Translations under genes and position numbers: made by a program
Notes under the pieces: model-generated
The model's input: the letters and a program-made list of their open reading frames with translations, nothing else
What the model was told of the DNA's origin: nothing
Database searches by the model: none
NCBI RefSeq assembly: GCF_019352175.1
Contig: NZ_JACBYI010000009.1
Location: forward strand, 1-64,000
DNA from: Paenibacillus sp. S150
Lineage (GTDB): Bacteria; Bacillota; Bacilli; Paenibacillales; Paenibacillaceae
Direction of reading: 5' to 3'
DNA: 64,000 nt
Shown here: positions 25,638-35,496 of the stretch, in pieces
Position numbering within the stretch: position 1 is the first letter of the stretch
Layout: every line of letters starts with the position of its first letter

Positions 25638-27821
25638 ATGGCAGTGAGAAAAAGCAAGAAAGAGAAGGTAGAGACTGGGCTGCAGCCTGAGCTTAGAGCT
25701 GTGGACATGACAGCAACCTTACCATCAGCAGGCAAGGCGGAGAACAGGAACAGGCTGTTGCCCGGATTGTCGCCGCTGATTTCAGCCTTTAGCAATATGG
25801 GGATTCGGGGCAAGCTGTTTATGTCCGTGATTCTGTCTATAGTTGCTATTTTCGTTATTGTATCGGTAGTGATATACAGCAATGCCGAGCAGATTATTGT
25901 AGAGGATCTGAACAGCTCGCTGACATATGAGAAAGGCGAAATCAGCGTTAAGGTCCGCGAGCTGCTGCAGCCCGCTTCCGACAGTGTGGAACTGCTGAAT
26001 GCCAACGCCTATGTCCGCGACTTTATTGGCAGGGCGGCTGCTGCGGATACCGTCACAGCCGCCAGTGGTTATGATGACCTTATTGCCACGCTGAATTTGA
26101 TCAAGGACAATAACAAGAACCTGCTTAATGTGTATGTGGGTCTGGATGCAGCGAACAAGCTTATTACCCAGGACGAGTTCGAGCCTCCGGCTGATTTCAA
26201 CCTGAAGGAACGGAGCTGGTATTCGCTGACAGCCAGGAATAAACGGACAACCGTTACAGATCCTTACATTGATGCCGGTTCAGGCAAAATGGTTGTCAGT
26301 GTCAGTGCTCCAATCCTGGATGAATCCGGAAAGCTGATCGGAGTGGCGGGTGCGGATATTTCTACGGAGCAGATTACGCAGGCGCTGAGCGCTTTTAATT
26401 ATAAAGGCAGCGGTTTTGCCGTGCTGATCGATAAGACAGGAACCTTTATCTATCACCCGGACAGTGATAAGATCCTGCTGCAGAAGATGGGCGATCTGGG
26501 CGAGGATTGGAAAGCGGTCGGCGACAAAATGGTACAGTGGGGCTCAAACGTGCTCAAGACGGATATCGATGGCCAGGCAAGCTACGTATCCTACGCACCT
26601 GCGGTAGACAACCAGTGGTCGGTTGCCCTGGTCGTGCCCCAAGAGAGCGCGGAGCAGCGGCTCCAGAGCTTTAAGCTGATTTTTGTTCTCTCCATTATTT
26701 CATCTATTGTGGTGATGTCCGTGCTGCTCTATTTCGTCTCGAACAGTATACTGAAACCGATTCCGGTGCTTACAGCTGCTTTCCGGCAAGCGATGACCGG
26801 TGACCTGTCGGTGCGGGCCAAGGTTAACGCCAAAGGCGAGATAGGAGTACTGGCCGGGGGCTTCAACGAATTGATCTCCTCGCAGCAAAGTATGATTCAG
26901 GATATTATCCAGAGCTCCCGCAGCATTTCAGGTGCGGTGGGCAATACCGAATCCAATGTCTCTGCACTTGATGGAAGCATTTCCGAAATCTCCGCGATTA
27001 CCGAAGAGCTGTCGGCCGGGATGCAGCAAACAGCGGCGGCGATGGAAGAGCTGAATGCCAGCACGAATGAAATTGAGCATGCGGTCAGCGGCATTGCACG
27101 CAAAGCCCAGGAAGGTGCGGAGAAGGCCAGACAAATCAATGACCGGGCAGAACGCCTGAAGGAAGGCGCGGACCGCTCCCGCACGCAGGCCGATGAAATG
27201 TATGGACAAGGCGAGGAGAAGCTGCGGCATGCGATTGAGCAATCCAAGTCCATTGCCCGGATTCATGCCCTGTCAGGGGCGATTCTGGAGATTGCCGCCC
27301 AGACCAACCTGTTGTCGCTGAATGCTTCCATTGAAGCCGCCAGAGCGGGGGATGCGGGCCGGGGCTTCGCGGTTGTTGCCGATGAGATCCGCAAGCTGGC
27401 TGAGAATTCACGGGAAACGGTCTCGCAAATCCAGGAGGTGACAGGCGCAGTGGTTGCGGCAGTCGAGAACCTGGTTGAAGGTGCGGAGAGCATGCTGCAT
27501 TTTGTGGACCGGCAGGTGCTGAAGGACTATGACTCCATGCAGGAGACAGGCCAGCAATACAGTGAGGACGCCGGCTACATCAATGAACTGGTCACGGATT
27601 TCAGCGCCACCTCCGAGCAGCTGCTGGCATCCATCCAGAGCATGCTCTCGGCGATCAGTGAAACCAGCAGCGCTGCTAACGAGGGAGCGGAAGGCGCAGG
27701 CAATATCGCTGCCCAGGCAGAGCAGATCATCAGCAAGTCCGGCGGTATTGTGGCCGAGATGGAGGAGATCAAGCACAGCTCGGAAGAGCTGCTGCATACC
27801 GTATCCAAATTCAAAGCCTGA
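25638..27821 (+). CDS. methyl-accepting chemotaxis protein (dCache-HAMP-MA)
   Basis: The 727-residue transmembrane chemoreceptor has a ~50-residue cytoplasmic start and TM1 (~residues 58-80, [21 protein letters not shown]). An extracellular double-Cache sensor (~85-340) contains [11 protein letters not shown] and DISTEQI. TM2 (~345-368), HAMP (~370-425) and a signalling coiled coil follow, the latter with the highly conserved tip [20 protein letters not shown] near residues 552-571. GGCGGGGGAG precedes the start. dCache domains in such receptors bind amino acids or other small molecules; the ligand here is not inferable. A terminator follows, so it is probably monocistronic. Confidence 0.93.
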   Translation: MAVRKSKKEKVETGLQPELRAVDMTATLPSAGKAENRNRLLPGLSPLISAFSNMGIRGKLFMSVILSIVAIFVIVSVVIYSNAEQIIVEDLNSSLTYEKGEISVKVRELLQPASDSVELLNANAYVRDFIGRAAAADTVTAASGYDDLIATLNLIKDNNKNLLNVYVGLDAANKLITQDEFEPPADFNLKERSWYSLTARNKRTTVTDPYIDAGSGKMVVSVSAPILDESGKLIGVAGADISTEQITQALSAFNYKGSGFAVLIDKTGTFIYHPDSDKILLQKMGDLGEDWKAVGDKMVQWGSNVLKTDIDGQASYVSYAPAVDNQWSVALVVPQESAEQRLQSFKLIFVLSIISSIVVMSVLLYFVSNSILKPIPVLTAAFRQAMTGDLSVRAKVNAKGEIGVLAGGFNELISSQQSMIQDIIQSSRSISGAVGNTESNVSALDGSISEISAITEELSAGMQQTAAAMEELNASTNEIEHAVSGIARKAQEGAEKARQINDRAERLKEGADRSRTQADEMYGQGEEKLRHAIEQSKSIARIHALSGAILEIAAQTNLLSLNASIEAARAGDAGRGFAVVADEIRKLAENSRETVSQIQEVTGAVVAAVENLVEGAESMLHFVDRQVLKDYDSMQETGQQYSEDAGYINELVTDFSATSEQLLASIQSMLSAISETSSAANEGAEGAGNIAAQAEQIISKSGGIVAEMEEIKHSSEELLHTVSKFKA

Positions 27822-27837
27822 GTCCGGGAATCCATAG

Positions 27838-27876
27838 AACCATGCCTGCCGCTTTCAGCGCAGGCATGGTTTTTTG
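27838..27876 (+). terminator. terminator after chemoreceptor gene
   Basis: A long stem (AACCATGCCTGC with GCAGGCATGGTT, inner bases nearly paired) is followed by six T. Confidence 0.9.
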
Positions 27877-28041
27877 TATGTAAGTATATGACTCGCGCCG
27901 GCTCCCGGTTTCATCCCATCCATCCTCTCTTTCTTGCAGGGAATTGTGTTGCGGGAAGAGGACAATGCTTGATAAAATGTCCTCGGAAGAGTATGTTACA
28001 AGAAGCGAAAAGATTAGCTAGAGACAGTGAGGCGAGAGAGA

Positions 28042-29304
28042 ATGAGAGAAGGCGAAGACCGGATCGTAGGAATGGAAGATATTGTGCGTGCGCATCATGT
28101 GCTGCGGGAGGTTATCGTCCGCACCCCGCTGCAGCTGGATGCGGTGCTGTCGGCCAGATACGGCTGCAATGTGTATTTGAAACGCGAGGATTTGCAGATT
28201 GTCCGCTCCTTCAAGATCCGTGGCGCGTACAATATGATCCGCAGTTTATCTGCAGAGGACAGAGAGAAAGGCATTGTTTGTGCAAGCGCTGGAAACCATG
28301 CGCAGGGCGTGGCCTATTCCTGCAAGGCTCTGGGCATAAAAGGCAAGATATATATGCCAAGCACGACCCCTAATCAGAAGATTAAGCAGGTGCGGAAGTT
28401 CGGCGGCGAGTACGTTGAGGTCATTCTGAAGGGTGACACCTTCGATGATGCGTACGATGAAGCGCTGCAGGCTTGCATTGATCATAGCATGACGCTGATT
28501 CATCCCTTTGATGAACCGCGGATTATCGCCGGCAACGGTACCATTGCCATGGAGATTATGGAGAGCCTGGACAAGCCGGCGGACTTTGTGTTCGTCACCA
28601 TAGGCGGAGGCGGCCTTGCTGCCGGTGTCGCCACTTATGTTAAGACCGTTAGCCCATCCACCAAGGTTATTGGCGTAGAGCCTTCCGGAGCGGCTTCCAT
28701 GAGTGAAGCGATGAAGCTTGGAGAAGTGGTCACGCTGGAAGAGATCAATAAATTTGTCGATGGGGCTGCCGTGAAGCGGGTAGGCGGTCTGACCTATGAT
28801 ATCTGTTCCCGCCGCCTGGACGATGTGGTTAAGGTGCCGGAGGGCAAGGCTTGTACAACCATTCTGGAGCTGTATAACGAGAATGCGATTGTTGTGGAGC
28901 CGGCAGGCTCGTTGCCGATGGCGGCGCTTGATCTGTACCGGGACCAAATCCGCGGCAAGACGGTGGTCTGCATCGTCAGCGGCGGCAACAATGACATTGA
29001 CCGGATGCAGGAGATCAAGGAACGCTCTCTGATCTATGAAGGGCTCAAGCATTACTTCATGGTTAACTTTCCCCAGCGCGCCGGGGCACTGCGCGAATTT
29101 CTGGCCGATGTACTCGGACCAGGGGACGATATTACCCGTTTCGAATACACGAAGAAGAATGAAAAGGAGAATGGTCCGGCGCTTGTCGGCATCGAGCTTC
29201 AGCATAAAGACGACTATAACCCTCTCATTGCACGGATGCAGCAGAAGGGTGTAGATTATCTGGAAATCAATAAGGACCCCAACTTGTTTAACATGCTGAT
29301 CTGA
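28042..29304 (+). CDS. ilvA: threonine dehydratase (biosynthetic type)
   Basis: A 420-residue PLP enzyme that deaminates threonine to 2-oxobutyrate for isoleucine synthesis. The PLP lysine is in RSFKIRGAYNMI (~residues 55-66), and the phosphate-binding glycine loop is TIGGGGLAAGV (~190-200). The C-terminal ~80 residues form one ACT-like regulatory domain (HYFMVNFPQRAGALREFL), as in Bacillus IlvA, so feedback control is likely. Start 28042 is preferred to a GTG at 28027; both lie behind GAGGCGAGAGAGA. No T-box leader is visible upstream. It stands alone, not in an ilv-leu operon. Confidence 0.93.
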   Translation: MREGEDRIVGMEDIVRAHHVLREVIVRTPLQLDAVLSARYGCNVYLKREDLQIVRSFKIRGAYNMIRSLSAEDREKGIVCASAGNHAQGVAYSCKALGIKGKIYMPSTTPNQKIKQVRKFGGEYVEVILKGDTFDDAYDEALQACIDHSMTLIHPFDEPRIIAGNGTIAMEIMESLDKPADFVFVTIGGGGLAAGVATYVKTVSPSTKVIGVEPSGAASMSEAMKLGEVVTLEEINKFVDGAAVKRVGGLTYDICSRRLDDVVKVPEGKACTTILELYNENAIVVEPAGSLPMAALDLYRDQIRGKTVVCIVSGGNNDIDRMQEIKERSLIYEGLKHYFMVNFPQRAGALREFLADVLGPGDDITRFEYTKKNEKENGPALVGIELQHKDDYNPLIARMQQKGVDYLEINKDPNLFNMLI

Positions 29305-29331
29305 ACCTCAATACATTAAATAAAGAATATA

Positions 29332-29367
29332 AAGGCCCGTCCCGGGAAGTTATGGGGCGGGCCTTCT
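29332..29367. terminator. bidirectional terminator between ilvA and the minus-strand gene
   Basis: AAGGCCCGTCCC pairs with GGGGCGGGCCTT around a 10-nt loop; T residues flank one side and A residues the other. It lies between two convergent genes. Confidence 0.8.
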
Positions 29368-29379
29368 GTATGGGCGTTA

Positions 29380-30327
29380 TCAGGACTGCGGCACTTCCGT
29401 CTTCAGGTATTCGGTTACGCCGTCATCCAGCTTGTAGCCGTTCTCCTTGAGCAGCTTCATGAAGCCGTCCAGCTTCTGCAGGAACAGGCTGCTGCCGTTG
29501 TTCTTGGACAGAATGCTGCTGTAGGCCTTCTGCGCCTCCAGATCCATTTCCAGATTGTCATAGTGGAAGAGAGGGGTATTGTTCTGCCCATAGAAGGTAT
29601 TGCTCATATATATCGAATACAACGCCTTCACCGCGGCCGTCCGGTTCGATTTGGGGTACTTCTGAATGAACTCCTCCTGGGCCAGCGCCCGTGCGGCTAC
29701 ATCTCCCCAGGAAATGACCAGGCCGTTATCCTTCGAGGAAGGCAGATCTGCTTCCGCAGCCATAATGGAAATATAATCACGGATATCGTCCGTAACGTAT
29801 AATTTGTATTTGCGGTAAGCCGCGTAGTCAATCACAGGAAAAAAAGAACCTTCAGCCGTCTCCAGCTTATAGCCGTTGTCTCCTGCACTCTTCAGCAGGC
29901 TTCGTAAAGAAGGGTCATTCGTGCTCTCTGCCAGCTTGGCCATGCTGGTCCCTGCTTTATAGACAGAGGTAAGCTTGCGCTGGACAATGCTGCTCTTGAA
30001 TTTGCTCTCCCAGGCGTTCAGGGCGGCCTTGTGCAGATTCTCCAGCTTCAAGGTCAACACGGTAGCCTGATAGGGGCTGACTGCATAGATATTGTTGTTC
30101 AAGTATTGAATAGCCTCCGGCAGCCTGGCTGAAGAGGACAGCAGCGGCAGGGCCGCCTTGTATACTGCTGTGGCATGGCTGCTGTCCGGCGCAGCGGCCT
30201 TTCCTGCACCGGAAGACCCGGCAGTGCTGCCTGCTGAACCCTCGGCAAGCACCTGCCCGGCCAAGCCCGTCTGCAGTCCGAGCACTGCAGCTATGGCGGC
30301 AGTCAGAATTGTTATTCTCATCTTCAT
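29380..30327 (-). CDS. exported protein of unknown function
   Basis: A 315-residue protein with a Sec signal peptide (MKMRITILTAAIAAVLGLQTG...VLAEG) and a Ser/Ala/Gly-rich linker. The rest is a helical soluble domain with no motif I recognise. The start at 30327 follows GGAGGAGACTTC; the longer frame beginning at 30435 is not supported. It faces ilvA across a shared terminator and follows the membrane protein gene at 30369 on the same strand, 41 bp away, so the two may form an operon. Confidence 0.7.
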   Translation of the reverse strand: MKMRITILTAAIAAVLGLQTGLAGQVLAEGSAGSTAGSSGAGKAAAPDSSHATAVYKAALPLLSSSARLPEAIQYLNNNIYAVSPYQATVLTLKLENLHKAALNAWESKFKSSIVQRKLTSVYKAGTSMAKLAESTNDPSLRSLLKSAGDNGYKLETAEGSFFPVIDYAAYRKYKLYVTDDIRDYISIMAAEADLPSSKDNGLVISWGDVAARALAQEEFIQKYPKSNRTAAVKALYSIYMSNTFYGQNNTPLFHYDNLEMDLEAQKAYSSILSKNNGSSLFLQKLDGFMKLLKENGYKLDDGVTEYLKTEVPQS

Positions 30328-30368
30328 GAAGTCTCCTCCTGTTTGAGTTGGAAATGAAACCCTGATAT

Positions 30369-31031
30369 CTACGATTTGAAGAATATAAATTTCAATCCAA
30401 GCCCCCCGGCTGCTGCAAGAGCAAGACTCACCCAAGGCGAGAGGGAAATGACCGGAAACAGGCTTTCGAGAAAGATTCCAAGGAATACAGCGATGACGGC
30501 CACGCCCACATAAATCCCGAGCCCCCTGATATCAAACGCTTTGGGCTTCGGGGCATCATCCTCGGATAAGGCCGACATCCATTTCATGATCATCTCGATA
30601 AGAACAATAGCGCCGGCCCCCACAAACAGGATCGTAAAGATGCTGATCTGTCCGAAGATGCCCGCTTCTCCGGTGCCCCAGAGCAGGAGCAGTCCGGCAA
30701 TGGCATATACGGCGAACAGCCCCGTCAGGGCAGCGCAAGGAATCATCAAGTAGTAGTTCAGCTGGCTGCGTGGCCTGCGTTCCGGAGCACTGGACGCAAT
30801 CTCCCTGAAATAATCCTCCGGGTGTTCACCGAAGATCTGCCTGGCATTTTTGCCTTTGCCCTGTCCCTCCAGCAAAAGTGCCGCTGCTTCAAGCAGCAGT
30901 TCCTCGGTACGGACCGGGTCTACCCTGCTGGCCCGGAGTGCCAGCAGCATATCTTCATAATAAGAACGGTTGAACGGTGTCATCTGCTCGCGCAGCACAT
31001 TATTTTGCTTAATCATAGCTTTGACTTTCAT
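30369..31031 (-). CDS. DUF1129-like membrane protein
   Basis: The 220-residue protein has a cytoplasmic helical N-terminus (NNVLREQMTPFNRSYYEDMLLALR) typical of DUF1129 proteins of Bacilli. About four transmembrane segments follow in the last 130 residues (e.g. LMIPCAALTGLFAVYAIAGL). Function is unknown. GGAGG lies 14 bases before the ATG, further than usual, so the exact start is uncertain. Confidence 0.65.
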   Translation of the reverse strand: MKVKAMIKQNNVLREQMTPFNRSYYEDMLLALRASRVDPVRTEELLLEAAALLLEGQGKGKNARQIFGEHPEDYFREIASSAPERRPRSQLNYYLMIPCAALTGLFAVYAIAGLLLLWGTGEAGIFGQISIFTILFVGAGAIVLIEMIMKWMSALSEDDAPKPKAFDIRGLGIYVGVAVIAVFLGIFLESLFPVISLSPWVSLALAAAGGLGLKFIFFKS

Positions 31032-31212
31032 AGCGGAAATGTAAACCTCCAGTAGTTGATCAGAGTAGCCCTTAACCTAGAGTATACGTTTGGGCAGCGG
31101 CAGTGTGCAAGGATAAGCATTTCCCCATTTTCATGAATAATCCGTTTGGATGAGTGAACACTGTTAAGGTATCCGCTTCATCACTATGGCTTCAAGAAAG
31201 GCAGGGAGCGTT

Positions 31213-31413
31213 ATGGAAAATGAGAACAAACGGGAACCCGGAAAATTCGTGGGCGACGGCTTCGCGCCTGCGCCGGCGGGTGAAGTAGTGGATTGGGGCA
31301 ATTCCGACGGCTTCAGCTTATGGGATTCCGCACAGGGTGCGCCGGAGCACGGACTGGAAGACTGGCAGGGCAGACAAGAAACCCATGACATGTTTCACGA
31401 CAGCTACGATTGA
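31213..31413 (+). CDS. small acidic hypothetical protein
   Basis: A 66-residue acidic, Gly- and Trp-containing protein (MENENKREPGKFVGDGFAPA and so on to HDSYD). GCAGGGAGCGTT precedes the ATG at 31213; an ATG at 31186 is less well placed. It has no transmembrane segment and no recognised domain. The composition suggests a small soluble or partly disordered protein. A terminator follows immediately, supporting a real transcription unit. Confidence 0.55.
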   Translation: MENENKREPGKFVGDGFAPAPAGEVVDWGNSDGFSLWDSAQGAPEHGLEDWQGRQETHDMFHDSYD

Positions 31414-31418
31414 ATGAA

Positions 31419-31450
31419 GAAGAGCCTGTCCTGTATCAGGCCTCTTTTGC
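31419..31450 (+). terminator. terminator after small acidic gene
   Basis: AAGAGCCTG pairs with CAGGCCTCTT with one bulged base around TCCTGTAT, followed by TTTT. Confidence 0.7.
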
Positions 31451-31512
31451 TCCTTCTGGAGTGAAAGGGGTCTTTTTCTTCCTGGGACCCGGCCTCTTTA
31501 TTCCTTTGCTTG

Positions 31513-31540
31513 TTGACAATGCTAACGCAAAACGTATAAT
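31513..31540 (+). promoter_or_regulatory. near-perfect sigma-A promoter
   Basis: Consensus hexamers TTGACA (31513-31518) and TATAAT (31535-31540) are separated by 16 bp. The start would be ~31547, leaving a ~70-nt AT-rich leader before the hydrolase gene. The leader has TAATTATAATTTA-type dyad symmetry that could be an operator. Confidence 0.75.
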
Positions 31541-31618
31541 TAAGATATTAATCTGACTAATTTAATCGGGATAATTATAATTTAAAATAGTGTACCTTTT
31601 TAGAGGAGGGCTTCAGCA

Positions 31619-32449
31619 ATGGAACGGAATATTGTCATCCGGCATAACGGGGAAGAATTAACAGCGAGCATCCATTACCCATCCAGAGAAAAGGGAAGCA
31701 CCGGGCGCTGCAAGGACCGGGTGCCGCTTGCGGTCATTTGCCACGGGTTCGTGGGCAACCGGATCGGAGTCGACCGGATTTTTGTCAAGGCCGCCCGTGA
31801 GCTGGCGGCGGACGGATATATGGTCATCCGTTTTGACTATGCAGGCTGCGGGGAGAGCAGCGGAAATTATGGCAGTGAAGACATGGAATCAATGATTGCC
31901 CAGACCCGGGCAGTCCTCGATTACGGTATTGGCGCTGCGGATGTGGACCCGCAGCGGGTCACGCTGATTGGACACAGTCTTGGCGGTGCAGTGGCACTGC
32001 TAACCGGAGTGCGGGACCGCCGGGTCAAGAATCTGGTGCTGTGGGCTGCGGTAGGCTACCCCTTCAATGATATCGTAAAGATCGTAGGAAGGGAAGCGTA
32101 TGACCGTTCGGTGAAGAATGGCTCTGCGGATTTTGCCGGTTATACCTTTACCCCTGTGTACTTCAATTCGCTTGCTGCCTTTCAGCCGTTTCAGGAAGCG
32201 GGCAAGTTCAGCGGCGATGTGCTGGTGATTCACGGAACCTCCGATGATGTAATTCCTGTGGATTACGCCTTTCTCTACCAGAAGCTGTTCTGGACACGCC
32301 CCGAGGGACGCTGCGATAAAGAGGTGATTTTTCAGGGGGACCATACCTTCTCATCAGGTTCGGCCCAGGCTCAGGTGCTGGGGCGGACCAGGGATTGGAT
32401 GAACCAGCAGGAGCATGTGCAGGAGGAATGGCAGAACTGGATGATATAG
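31619..32449 (+). CDS. alpha/beta hydrolase
   Basis: The 276-residue protein has the alpha/beta-hydrolase fold. The oxyanion segment is CHGFVGNRIGVDR (~residues 41-53). The nucleophile elbow GHSLGGAVAL has Ser at ~residue 119. The acid lies near GTSDDVIPVDY (~205-215) and the His in GDHTF (~240). This resembles bacterial serine aminopeptidase-like/esterase proteins (YqkD or cinnamoyl-esterase type); the substrate is unknown. GAGGAGGGC precedes the ATG. Its strong promoter suggests solid expression or repressor control. Confidence 0.85.
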   Translation: MERNIVIRHNGEELTASIHYPSREKGSTGRCKDRVPLAVICHGFVGNRIGVDRIFVKAARELAADGYMVIRFDYAGCGESSGNYGSEDMESMIAQTRAVLDYGIGAADVDPQRVTLIGHSLGGAVALLTGVRDRRVKNLVLWAAVGYPFNDIVKIVGREAYDRSVKNGSADFAGYTFTPVYFNSLAAFQPFQEAGKFSGDVLVIHGTSDDVIPVDYAFLYQKLFWTRPEGRCDKEVIFQGDHTFSSGSAQAQVLGRTRDWMNQQEHVQEEWQNWMI

Positions 32450-32534
32450 GGGTTGTCCTCCACTCGCATTAACTCAGAATAAGCGGTAAAATAAAGAGGC
32501 AGACCATATACTGGGTTATGGAGGTTGGCACCCT

Positions 32535-33311
32535 ATGAAATTACCGGCATTTTTTATTGCACACGGTTCTCCGCTGCTGGCCCTTGAGAATAACGAATAT
32601 ACCCGTTTCCTTGAGCGGCTTGGGGCCGATCTGGGAACCCCGCGCGGCATTGCAGTCTTCTCTGCGCATTGGGACAGCCCTGAACAGCTGATTACAGTGG
32701 ACGGACAGCATGAAACCTTGCATGATTTCTATGGATTTCCCGATGAGATGTACTCGCTGAGCTATCCGGCTCCGGGTGATCCCGCACTCAGCCGCCGAAT
32801 CTCCGAACTCTTTACCGCGAAGAACCTTCCTCACCAGCCTGTGCTGGGAAGAGGGCTTGATCATGGGATTTGGGTCATTCTCAAAAAGATGTTCCCAGCT
32901 GCAGACATCCCGGTAGTGGCCTTATCTGTCGATTCCCTGCGCTCCCCGGAGGAGCAGTACAATATCGGCAAAATGCTGGCTCCACTGCGCGATGAGGGGA
33001 TTCTGCTGATCGGCAGCGGCGGGCTCGTGCATAATCTGCGGCTGCTTAAGCAGGACGACCAGCCGGAGCAGTGGGCGCTTGACTTCGATGCCTGGATAGC
33101 AGGTTGCCTTGCGGCATGGGATTTGCCTTCACTGTTTGCCTATGAGAAAAAAGCGCCGCATGTGCGCAATGCCGTTCCCACGTATGGACGGGAGCATTTT
33201 GTTCCGATCTTCTATGTGCTGGGAACAGCCGATGAAGGCAGGAGCGCACAGCTGATGATACAGGCCTACCAATACGGGACGCTGAGCCTGAACTGCTGGA
33301 TGGTTGACTAA
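32535..33311 (+). CDS. DODA-type extradiol aromatic ring-opening dioxygenase family protein
   Basis: A 258-residue class III (LigB-fold) protein. Metal-ligand histidines are visible in AHGSPLLAL (His9), SAHWDSPEQ (~residue 45) and near GLDHGIW (~residue 113). This pattern is that of YgiD/4,5-DOPA extradiol dioxygenase-like enzymes, which open catechol rings with non-haem iron or zinc. The actual substrate in Firmicutes is unknown. A weak GGAGGTTGG site precedes the ATG. It lies 85 bp after the hydrolase gene and may be cotranscribed. Confidence 0.85.
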   Translation: MKLPAFFIAHGSPLLALENNEYTRFLERLGADLGTPRGIAVFSAHWDSPEQLITVDGQHETLHDFYGFPDEMYSLSYPAPGDPALSRRISELFTAKNLPHQPVLGRGLDHGIWVILKKMFPAADIPVVALSVDSLRSPEEQYNIGKMLAPLRDEGILLIGSGGLVHNLRLLKQDDQPEQWALDFDAWIAGCLAAWDLPSLFAYEKKAPHVRNAVPTYGREHFVPIFYVLGTADEGRSAQLMIQAYQYGTLSLNCWMVD

Positions 33312-33332
33312 ATCACACGCTATGATAAATGG

Positions 33333-33365
33333 GGATACAGCCGGAAGAGGGCTGTATCCTTTTTA
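33333..33365 (+). terminator. terminator after dioxygenase gene
   Basis: A perfect 10-bp stem GGATACAGCC/GGCTGTATCC closes a 7-nt loop and is followed by TTTTT. Confidence 0.9.
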
Positions 33366-33558
33366 ATGCGCCCGAATCAAGACAAATGCCTCCGGCTATG
33401 ATTAAATGGAAGGAGCCGGCGGCTTCCTTAGCGGGTTTTATTGCGAAGAAAAGCAGGGGAGCAATGCTCCATAAAACTAAGCGCAGCTTCCGGAGCGATT
33501 TTTGTACGCAGCTGAACCATGGAAGTAATCCCACAAAAATTTAGGAGGAAAAATACAT

Positions 33559-34662
33559 ATGATCCTAAGCCGTCATTCATCCCGCCTGCTCTCCGTCTGC
33601 ATGCTTGCGGCGCTGCTGCTCACCGCCTGTGGAGGGCAGCAAGCGGAAACGGTGCCTGCTCCTTCGGAGGCGCCAGTTCTTGCGCCGGCTCCATCCGCCT
33701 CTGCCGGGCCGTCGCCTACGGCTGAGCCTGCGGCAGAAGGGGTCTTGTCCGGACTGACCGGGCTTCCGGTGGAAGAGAGCAGCCTGCCCCGCCCCTTGGC
33801 GGTCATGATCAACAACGCGCCGGCTGCGCGGCCGCAATCCGGGATCAGCGAGGCGGATATTCTGTACGAGGTGCTGGCCGAAGGCGGGATCACCCGGATG
33901 ATCGGAATTTTCCAGAGCCACACCGGCGTTGTCAAAATCGGACCGATCCGCAGCATCCGCCCGTATCTGATCGACATAGGCGAGAGCTACGGCAGCGTAA
34001 CGGTTCATGCCGGAGGGAGCCCGGCAGCGTATGCCATTCTCCAGAAGGAGAAAAAGGATGATATGGACGAGATCGGCCGGGCCGGAGCATATTTCTGGCG
34101 GGACAAGGAGCGCAAAGCCCCGCATAATCTGTACAGCAATGCCGCCAAGCTGTACGAGGGGGCGGACAAGCTTGGATATGCCGGGACTGTGGAGGTTCCC
34201 GGGTATCTTTTTACAGATCCGGATTATGTCCCGGCTGAAGGGGAGGCTGCAGCGGAGTTAAGCGTTAATTTTCTGCTGGAGAGCTATACCGTGGGTTATA
34301 AATACAGCAGTGAGCGGGGGACTTACCTGCGCTGGGTGAACGGCAAGCCGCATCTGGACCTGAACAACAGCAATCCGGTCGAGGCTGCGAATGTGATTGT
34401 GATGGGTTCGGACCATAAAGTGCTTGATGATGTGGGAAGACTGCAGATTGATGTCGAGCTGGGCGGGGAGGCTGTCCTGTTTCAACGCGGACAGGTACTG
34501 AAGGGCAGATGGTCGCGCAAGCCGGGGGATGTGATCCGCTTCGTGAAGAATGATGGTACAGAGGCGCTGATGTACCCCGGAATCACCCATATTCTGATTG
34601 TGCCGAACAGCCCGTCCTTCAGCAGCCATATCGAATATGCGCCGGCTTCAGCTTCAGCCTGA
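33559..34662 (+). CDS. YerB-like DUF3048 lipoprotein
   Basis: The 367-residue protein has a lipoprotein signal ending LLTACGGQ. An Ala/Pro/Ser linker comes next (~25-55), followed by the two DUF3048 halves: PLAVMINNAPAARPQSGISE and ADILYEVLAEGGITRMIGIF in the first, TYLRWVNGKPH in the second. B. subtilis YerB has the same domain and is also a lipoprotein, of unknown biochemical function. AGGAGGAAAAATACAT precedes the ATG. It should be anchored outside the cytoplasmic membrane. Confidence 0.88.
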   Translation: MILSRHSSRLLSVCMLAALLLTACGGQQAETVPAPSEAPVLAPAPSASAGPSPTAEPAAEGVLSGLTGLPVEESSLPRPLAVMINNAPAARPQSGISEADILYEVLAEGGITRMIGIFQSHTGVVKIGPIRSIRPYLIDIGESYGSVTVHAGGSPAAYAILQKEKKDDMDEIGRAGAYFWRDKERKAPHNLYSNAAKLYEGADKLGYAGTVEVPGYLFTDPDYVPAEGEAAAELSVNFLLESYTVGYKYSSERGTYLRWVNGKPHLDLNNSNPVEAANVIVMGSDHKVLDDVGRLQIDVELGGEAVLFQRGQVLKGRWSRKPGDVIRFVKNDGTEALMYPGITHILIVPNSPSFSSHIEYAPASASA

Positions 34663-34866
34663 TACAGATGCAAAATTATGTCAATCAGAGAATTATTTTC
34701 GTGATTACAGATATTTGTTAATGTGGTGTAAAAAAGTTCGTTTCTTTTACTTCTATCCCCTCTACTGATATGGTAAGATAACAAGGGCTGTCATTCATTT
34801 TCATGCTGTTTACATATGAATGGCTTCACGTTTTCACGGCAATTTTATGTAAAGGGGTCTAAACTA

Positions 34867-35484
34867 ATGAAGTTGAGAAAAAAGGACATATTCTTTGAGA
34901 CGCTGGAAAATATGGCCGATACCATTGTCCAGGCGGCAGATTATTTCGCTCAGAATATTACTACTCTCCGGGAAAATGTCGACAATTTCGCAGCGGTGAT
35001 GAAGAAATATGAATCCCAATGCGACACTTACACACATACCGTTATCAAGGAATTGAACAAAACGTTCATTACACCGCTGGAACGCGACGACATTATGGAC
35101 CTGATTACGAGCATGGATGATGTAATTGACGGTCTGGAAGCTTCAGCTTCACGTTTCTATATGTACAACCTGCTGGACCCGGATGAATATATCGTGCAGT
35201 TCGCCGAGATTCTCCGCCAGTCCGCCTATGAAATTCAAAAAGCGGTTCATCTGCTCTCGCAGAAGAAGCTGCTGGCGATCCGCGAGTACACGATCCGTCT
35301 GAACGATCTGGAGAACCAGGGTGACGAAGTGCTCCGTATCTGCACCAAAGTCCTGTTCGAAACGGTAAAGGACCCTATTGAGCTGATCAAGCGCAAAGAG
35401 CTGTACGAGCGGCTCGAAACTACAACCGATAAATGCGAAGATGTGGCCAACATGCTGGAATCGATCATCATGCGCAACTCATAA
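34867..35484 (+). CDS. DUF47 (PhoU-like) phosphate transport accessory protein
   Basis: The 205-residue all-helical protein begins MKLRKKDIFFETLENMADTI and contains DDIMDLITSMDDVIDGLEAS (~residues 78-97) with the acidic metal-binding motif of PhoU/DUF47. Such proteins pair with Pit transporters, and the pit gene follows 12 bp downstream. The start at 34867 after AAAGGGG is chosen over an upstream ATG. It probably controls or assists phosphate uptake. Confidence 0.9.
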   Translation: MKLRKKDIFFETLENMADTIVQAADYFAQNITTLRENVDNFAAVMKKYESQCDTYTHTVIKELNKTFITPLERDDIMDLITSMDDVIDGLEASASRFYMYNLLDPDEYIVQFAEILRQSAYEIQKAVHLLSQKKLLAIREYTIRLNDLENQGDEVLRICTKVLFETVKDPIELIKRKELYERLETTTDKCEDVANMLESIIMRNS

Positions 35485-35496
35485 GGGGCCGGAAAT

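Noticed and set aside
27877..28041. T-box or leader-peptide attenuator for ilvA
   Set aside because: No T-box consensus, Ile codon-rich leader or antiterminator pair is visible in the short upstream region.
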